Assembly (NCBI GenBank): GCA_004794655.1
Contig: SMMW01000521.1
Coordinates: forward strand, 6,090,623-6,154,622
Direction of reading: 5' to 3'
DNA: 64,000 bases
DNA from: Marisa cornuarietis
Lineage: Eukaryota; Mollusca; Gastropoda; Architaenioglossa; Ampullariidae
Of the stretch, positions 57,938 through 64,000 are shown piece by piece. The notes beneath the pieces were generated by a model. It saw nothing but the letters and a program-made list of their open reading frames with translations. It was not told the origin of the DNA and made no database searches. A program made the position numbers and the translations under genes. Each line of letters opens with the position of its first letter. The stretch's first letter is position 1.

Positions 57938-60900
57938 CTAGTACCTGCAAACGGCTTGTCTCTCGCAAACGAATGGAAACAGACCTGAAGAATCGCATAG
58001 AACGTCATTCCAATGGCCGCTTGAACTAGACAGTAGAATGCAGGCTTCCTGTCTGCCTGCAGAATTATTCGGTTCTCTAGCGGACCAGTTATTGTAGACC
58101 AAAGGTCTTCCTGTAGATGTCAGCACCCAATGTCCATCTTGCAAAATATCGTTGGCTCCAATCCACACATCCGCTGCTATTGAACCGAAAGAGTTAATGT
58201 TTATTAGAAGTTAAACGGAATTTTTAATTCATAGGTGAGAGTGTAATTAATCCATTTTAATTTATATTTTAATAAACAAATACCTATTTATTCCGTTACT
58301 CACACCTCATTCAGACCTCATTCATGAACTAAACTCAGTGCAGAACTCTGCTGCAGGTCTGGGGCCAGTTGCACAACACATTTCTAATTTTAAACATTTT
58401 TAGGCCTTAACTCTATTTAGATAATCAGTTTAAAGTGCACAACACAATTTTATAATTTTTAAAACTAAAACTGCTTTAAGTAAGATAAAGTTGTTTAAGT
58501 CTGACTTTCCGTTCTGTCAGTACAATGTTTTGTATGTTTTTCTGCAATGCATCAAAATGGCTAAGAAGAGATTTTTCCTCTTTAGAACAGTTTTAAGGTT
58601 TAGAAACATGTTGTGCAACTGGTCCCTGGAGCTTAGAGCTTAGGAGTGACGCTGGAGGCCATGTGTAAGGAGAGTGTAAGAAGGGGATGGAGCACAACCT
58701 TTCTTACTGTTGATTTTAGAATGGAAAGTGCTTCCAGCTGGAGAGGGGAGGGAATGTGGGGATTGGGCAGAAGATGGACGAAGGGTGGTGGGGATGGAGA
58801 ATGTGCGGGAGGAGGGTCTTCTGTGGTACCACACGCATTGTATACTCTTGTCGGTGCCCTCTTTTCCTGTGCAACACAACCATTTGCCGTCCGATATTTT
58901 ATACATCTCCCCCACAAACAGGCCTCTTTATTGTTTATATTTATTATACACACTACTCTGTGTGGCCCGAGCACTGATAGGTCAAAAAGCAGGTAGGGGC
59001 TAAGAGTGAGTAGAGGGAAAACAGGGACAGGTCCGGGGTGTGTGGTTATTATGGGGTGCGAAGAGTAGAATTCACCACATACATAGTTCCATTAGGAAAA
59101 CAATTAATCAAATACACAAAGATACATGACTAATAAGAGAAATTGCAGAAAAGGCTAATTGTTAAATAGAGAAGAGGGAAACAAGAGAGAATATAGGTAG
59201 AGGAACACAACTCGGTAAAAGCTTGGTTTCTTCAAGTTAGTGAACTTTGACACAAGGGGCCAGTCAGCGACAACGGATGGTCGGGGCTGTCAGCCGTCAT
59301 CGTGAAACTTCAAGGACTACGAGACCGGTATTTACGAATATTTTGAAAGATAGAAATTTGACGCAGAGGTGGCGTTAGGGGGGGGGTGGCAACTGCGGCA
59401 ATCGCTCCAGGCCCCGCGCCTGAGGAGGGGCCCGCGGCCCCGCGATAGGAGATTCTTGTGGTACGGTATATACAATATCTAGCCACACGGGGGTCCCGCA
59501 TATGACAATGGAATAGGAACCCGCACGACCCCACGTACTGCTAAGACTGCCAGGAGGGGTGGCCGATCTCCGATTGTGTTGATTGGCCGTCGCTCCAAAT
59601 CACCGAAGTCGGGCGGATCACGTGGCATCAGCCTGGTGTTTGTTCGGCAGACTTACGTGTTCTTCAAGGCGAGTACCAGTTGTATAACCAGTTGTGTCGG
59701 TGTACGAGCAGTTGTTAAAGCCACGCAATATCTATGGACTTGGAAGGAGATCAAAGATCAAAGACCGACTGAGTTTCACTCTGCTACTAGCATCATAGAA
59801 ACCTGTAGTAGAGTTGTCAAGGATGCCAAACGTAAACTCAACGATGATAAAACGGAAACCCTCCTATACTCTAGAAGAAGAAATCAATCATTGGTATGTC
59901 CGCCAAATCACACCAGGGTGGGCGGAACAAACATCACGTTTGTGTCATCCGTCAGGAATCTGGGATTCATTGTCACTGCAGATATGACTCGACATAAACA
60001 TGTTACACCTGTCTGTCAGCCTGTCTATTATGATAAACATGTTACAGCTGTCTGTCAGTCTGTCTATTATGATAAACATGTTACAGCTGTCTGTCAGTCT
60101 GTCTATTATGATAAACATGTTACACCTGTCTCTCAGTCTGTCTATTATGATAGACATGTAGCATCTGTCTGTCAGTCTGCCTATTATGAGCTCCGTAAGA
60201 TCAGCGCCATCCGTCATTTTCTCTCTACACGCGCTACCAACACTCTTGTCTGTGTGTTTGTTCTTTCTCGACTTGACTACTGCAACTCCTTGCTGGCAGG
60301 CTGCTCCTCATCCCTCATTCAGAGACTCCAGAGAGTACAGAACTTCGCTGCACGTCTGGTGCTTAGAGCCACGAAACGGGACCATGTCACTCCTCTCCTT
60401 CATTTTCTACACTAGCTACCCGTCTGTTCTGGCATTCAGTACAAACTGTCTGTGCTGTGTTTTAATTTCTTTGCAGGCTCCTGTCCTGATTATTTCTCAC
60501 AACTTCTCATCCCTTACATCCCGGCCAGACAACTTCGCTTTTCGTCTGATGACCGTATCCTAACTGTTCTCTGGAACTCTCTCCCTTTCCATATCCGCCA
60601 CCTTCCTACAATTGAATCCTTCAAATCTGCACTGAAAACTCACCTCTTCCTTGAGCATTACTCCTAACACAGTCCACACAATGCTAGCCCTTCTTACACT
60701 TCCCCTTTTTTTCGCCTTTTGCTACTTTTGTACTCGCCTTTCTCTGCAGAATAACGATATACTTAGTCCTTGTTATTTGGTTCCTCTTTGCGTTTTCTAT
60801 ATTTGTATTCTTTTTGTCAGCACTGCTGTTGTTTACTCCTAAATCCGTTGTATGCTGTCCATGTTGTCCATGTGTCATTCTTGGTTTAAGCGCTAAGACT

Positions 60901-63063
60901 ATGAGTGTGACCATGCGCTATACAAAGTTTTCTTTTATTATTATAAAATAAAAGACGGACAGTCGGGAGGCCATTATGAGTAAAGAATCGCTAGGGTACC
61001 AGGACTATCGGCTTTAGACCTGCTACTCGCTTTCACCACAAGCGTGGACACGTGTAGACACTGAGACGTTGAAAGAAGTTTCAGTAAAAGGGCCCCAGAG
61101 ACAACTGTCAGCGATAAGCTGATTCGTATGGATATAAGAGTGAATGATATAATCACAAGAAAAAATATAACTGGCAGTTACTTGAATTTTTAATAAATCT
61201 TTTTCTTGTACTTTGGTCGTTAAATCTTTTATGTTCGGGAAACAGCAGGGGTGAGAGTTAGTGAGGTGTGTGATGTATTTTAATTAAGTGAGTCCCTTTT
61301 GAACAGTGTACATATCGTTGTCCTCATGTAGCATGTTAACATGGGTGTCCAGAGTTACATCATAACTGTCACCGATATGATTAGTATCTTAAGATCTAGG
61401 TCTCGCATTTTACGAGAAAGTGCCGATACAGGAACCCTCTGCGGATAATTTCACTTACCAGCACGGTTCTTTATCAGATTCTGAACAAACGTGTTCTCGA
61501 CGGACGTGTCGATTTCAACAAGATAACCACCAAATGTCCTGCAGATAGCCTGCAACAATTAACAAGCGAACGTTTGAAGTCTTCTACAGCCTAGGTGTCT
61601 GTGTCTTGGATCACCCAAACCATCTTTCCACTTGACTGGGGAGTAGAAGGGTGCTAGTTCCTAGTACCACGACACTTATTAGTACAGAGTGTCATTACTG
61701 TGTGCCATAAATTCTCTCAAACCATTAGCTACTTTTTATAAAGTCATGATTTAGTATGCACATGAACTCTATTTTTACAATATAGGCTTTTTATTTTAAA
61801 TTCGTCAAAGGTAATGAAAAGGAAACCTAGAAAGTGAACTCAGAGCGACAGGGAAAAGTGTGAGTTACTGAGGAGTGAAGAATAAACAATTTTTCTAAAT
61901 GTACCCAGTGTAAAGGATGCAAAAAAGCGTTTGCTGAATGAAACAAGTGAACTATTGGTAAAGCTGCAATGTAGGGGTCGTCCCCTTTAACTTGGAATAG
62001 AAAACACTTTTTGTTGAGCATATACTCATCATAAACTTTATCTTCTAGACTGCAGAATCGTGTTGGAAGGTAGATTCCGGAGGTTGGAGTCCATCTTTCT
62101 TCTTTTTTCTTCGTTTTTTACGTTTGGTTAAAAATGCAACACAACATTTGTTTGGAGATAATTATATAAATATATAGGAGGTATTTCTAGTCAAGGTTGT
62201 AGACCAGCCCTAAACCAATGGTCATTGTTCCGAAATAGACCAACATACTATGGCACTTTCTTCTTGTGTAAATAAGAGCAAAGATATCTGTGAGTGAGGA
62301 AATATTGTGACTTTTATCATACAAATAAAACAAATAAAAATTCACATTTAGCGAAATATAGTGTTTTAAACATTTTGTATAATGGACTAAGGATGATTGT
62401 AGGTTATGGATATGCCCAAACGAAAGACCTGAACTACAAAACCAAACTACTTACTTTAAACGATATCAATGAATAAAATAAAGAAAATTTTGAAATAGCT
62501 AGAGATAAGCACAAAAGCCACAAATTTAACGTAGGAAATAGTTTATGAAGATTATTTTGCAACTTAGTGCCCCGTCTATTAATTACGATAGTGAAGCCCA
62601 TCACGCATTTGAACTTTGAACTTACATTAGCATCAGCCCACGAAGAAGGAAGGTAAACGTAGGCGTAGCATGATGTGCTGAATTTACTCCATGAGTTTGG
62701 GCACGAAGAGTCTGAAGGCAGATTGAAAAAAGATTTGATCCTCCATTATCTCAATTTTTATCGTTATGGTTTACTTATTTTAGATTATGAGAGCATTTTC
62801 AGTCTAAAATGTGTAAAACACTAAAATATCTTGAACGCAAACCAAGACTTTTAATACTCTGATATTTGTAAGGAATATTTTTAACAACGGATGCCAACGA
62901 ATAGGACGTAGACAATAATAAAAGCAACAATAATAACGGTGCTAATGAGGAAGATCCTCAGCTCTATGATATTAAATAATATTTGGTTACACAGTTTGTA
63001 AAGATTATACTCACAACACAAGCCACAGAGTGACAGAAGAAGTACCAGAGCTGTCGGAAACAT
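57938..63063 (-). CDS. Secreted C-type lectin, 154 aa, four exons, EPN/WND
   Basis: Exons are 63063-63015, 62711-62626, 61549-61459 and 58176-57938. All junctions are GT-AG, with phases 1, 0 and 1, and total 465 bp including TAG. Residues 1-16 (MFPTALVLLLSLCGLC) are a signal peptide. Residues 17-45 have the N-terminal Cys pair (C20, C31). Residues 46-75 carry C48. Residues 76-154 carry C121, C136 and C146, plus an extra C152 near the end. Calcium site 2 is complete: E110 and N112 (EPN), E119, N132 and D133 (WND). This predicts mannose/GlcNAc-type calcium-dependent binding, by analogy with mannose-binding protein. The single domain is secreted, with no anchor. Intron 3 holds a MITE and a LINE. 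It is the best-preserved lectin in the window. Confidence 0.85.
58361..58626. mobile_element. MITE, copy 2 (pairs with 9577-9813), in lectin intron 3
   Basis: A 266-bp element with inverted ends GGGGCCAGTTGCACAACA and the complement of GGGACCAGTTGCACAACA (17 of 18 pair). The interior matches copy 1 with small indels. Non-coding. Confidence 0.8.
59770..60945 (+). mobile_element. L2/CR1-like LINE 3' fragment in lectin intron 3
   Basis: The C-terminal part of a non-LTR polymerase: KLNDDKTETLLYS, VRNLGFIVTADMT, ELRKISAIRHFLS, LSRLDYCNSLLAG, RLQRVQNFAARLV, TPLLHFLH and, after a stop and frameshift, SCPDYFSQLLIPYIPARQLR and LPTIESFKSALKTHLFL. The 3' UTR ends with a GCGCTATACAAAG-type tail and ATT-rich run near 60930-60945. 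These motifs are typical of L2/CR1-group LINEs. A five-copy 39-bp tandem repeat interrupts the coding part. The element lies antisense to the host gene. Confidence 0.8.
59990..60190. repeat. 39-bp tandem repeat inside LINE coding sequence, 5 copies
   Basis: The 13-residue unit is YYDKHVTAVCQSV with slight variants. As 39 is a multiple of three, the reading frame is preserved through the expansion. In related LINEs this position holds a single copy of such sequence (general knowledge of the ...CYYELRKI region). Confidence 0.85.
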
Positions 63064-63100
63064 GGTTCTCGATGTGTGGACCTGTAGATGTACTGTGGCC

Positions 63101-63107
63101 ATTTATA
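63101..63107 (-). promoter_or_regulatory. TATA box of the 154-aa lectin gene
   Basis: GACTATAAATGG on the minus strand, 44 nt upstream of the ATG at 63063. Confidence 0.7.
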
Positions 63108-63114
63108 GTCTACC

Positions 63115-64000
63115 CCATGAACAAAGCAAGACTTGACCTTCTATTGCAAGCGGTTTGCAATCTATTCTCGTACAGCAAAACATTCTGATCTGAAATCCCT
63201 TATAAATATTGTCCCAGGGATCATCTGTTACTAATCATACTAGTGTAGCGGGAGCGCTAGGCAGCTTGTACCGCTGACATTGCTTCGTTCCCTCCACCTC
63301 CTTCTATCGCCATGCTTGGTCACGCGCGCGGAGCTTCGCAAGGTAGACAGACAACATAGCGAGTGACATTGTACCCAAATATTTCAGTCAAAATAGCAGG
63401 AAACAGTCGGTTCTTGCACCTGTTACCGAAAGGCGACTGGTCCTGCTCGGAAAAGCAGCAAAAGCGGCTCACATCACTCAACCCCCACTCAACCCCCTTT
63501 TTCCCCACCCCAGGGAGTTAGGTCCTAGGTTTTAGTAAGATAGGTAGGTTATAGAGAATAGAAATAGCATTTGTTTGTGTAAATAATGTAAAATAAATCT
63601 ATGTCTTTGAATTTATTTACCTGTGTGAGAGTCTTAGTCCTCACGAATGTTAGCGTGATGTACGTGTGTCCTCGTCGTGTGAATGAGATGAACGGGTGTC
63701 ACTAGAGCGAAAGGAATTGTGTCCTCCGTTAATTGTCACATAGCAGAATACACATGAAGATGTTTCTGACAGAAATCCCCAAGCGTACAGATACCGGCTG
63801 CTTTGTGACGAGTATTTACCATCAACACAACTCTCGTTTACATATAAATCTCCCTCCAATGTTCGACCCGAGATTAAAATTATTAAAATTGAACGATTAT
63901 ATTCTTTATACTTCCCATTTTAAAACCGCCGGACTTAGTAATATAGCTTTGTTCTGGTGGTTCATTATTATTATTTATTTATTGTGGATTTTAACACTTT
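63115..64000. other. No gene recognised at the right edge
   Basis: It contains two AATAAA motifs on the plus strand near 63590 and ATT-rich sequence at the very end (63965-63990). Open frames on the minus strand have no recognisable domain. Confidence 0.45.

Overview
The window is eukaryotic nuclear DNA, most likely from a mollusc and probably a gastropod. That placement is an inference. It rests on a cluster of small secreted C-type lectin (CTL) genes split into four short exons with GT-AG introns, on very dense GT/CA microsatellites and minisatellites, and on a mix of LINE, P-element (THAP), hAT, SINE and MITE remnants. There are no bacterial-style genes, operons, rRNA genes or CRISPR arrays. 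Most long open frames are shadows of microsatellites and minisatellites.

The only coherent host gene content is the CTL family. It has six copies of the last exon and several sets of upstream exons. The gene plan is constant: exon 1 (usually 49 bp) encodes a signal peptide, exon 2 (86-89 bp) the N-terminal Cys pair, exon 3 (91 bp) the first half of the lectin fold, and exon 4 (212-242 bp) the ligand-binding half. Intron phases are 1-0-1. Two loci read as intact: a plus-strand gene at 14240-17642 (146 aa, unusual because it lacks the inner disulfide) and a minus-strand gene at 57938-63063 (154 aa, EPN/WND with a full set of calcium ligands). A third, at 30160-37103 on the minus strand, has one frameshift in exon 3 and five tandem copies of its signal-peptide exon, each with its own ATG and splice donor. 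Two loci are pseudogenes (4341-5617; 46480-48596, where exon 2 is inverted). There is an orphan exon 4 (37817-38058, QPD-type) and an orphan exon 1 (48891-48939). Exon 1 copies are preceded by a TATA box 41-46 nt upstream of the ATG.

Layout: 1-4.3 kb, repeats and microsatellites; 4.3-5.7 kb, lectin pseudogene; 7.6-13 kb, small tandem repeats, a tRNA-derived SINE, a MITE and two minisatellites; 14.2-17.8 kb, intact lectin gene with a VNTR-bearing composite element in intron 1; 20.3-23 kb, a dispersed repeat with a THAP-domain relic; 23.1-25.65 kb, a decayed non-LTR retrotransposon; 26.7-28.1 kb, a second composite element; 29.4-38.3 kb, the lectin locus with the five-fold leader exon, carrying LINE, P-element-transposase and THAP/TIR transposon insertions, followed by a duplicated QPD last exon; 38.5-42.1 kb, a 3.6 kb minisatellite of a 35-bp unit; 46.5-49 kb, the inverted-exon pseudogene and a spare exon 1; 50.8-52.1 kb, a hAT transposase relic; 52.2-55.6 kb, second copies of dispersed repeats; 57.9-63.1 kb, an intact lectin gene with a MITE and an L2/CR1-like LINE in intron 3.

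The intact lectin genes are predicted to make small secreted, single-domain lectins. Such families commonly act in innate recognition of microbial sugars. The variation in their sugar-binding motifs, together with gene loss, duplication and inversion, points to birth-and-death evolution in a repeat-rich region.
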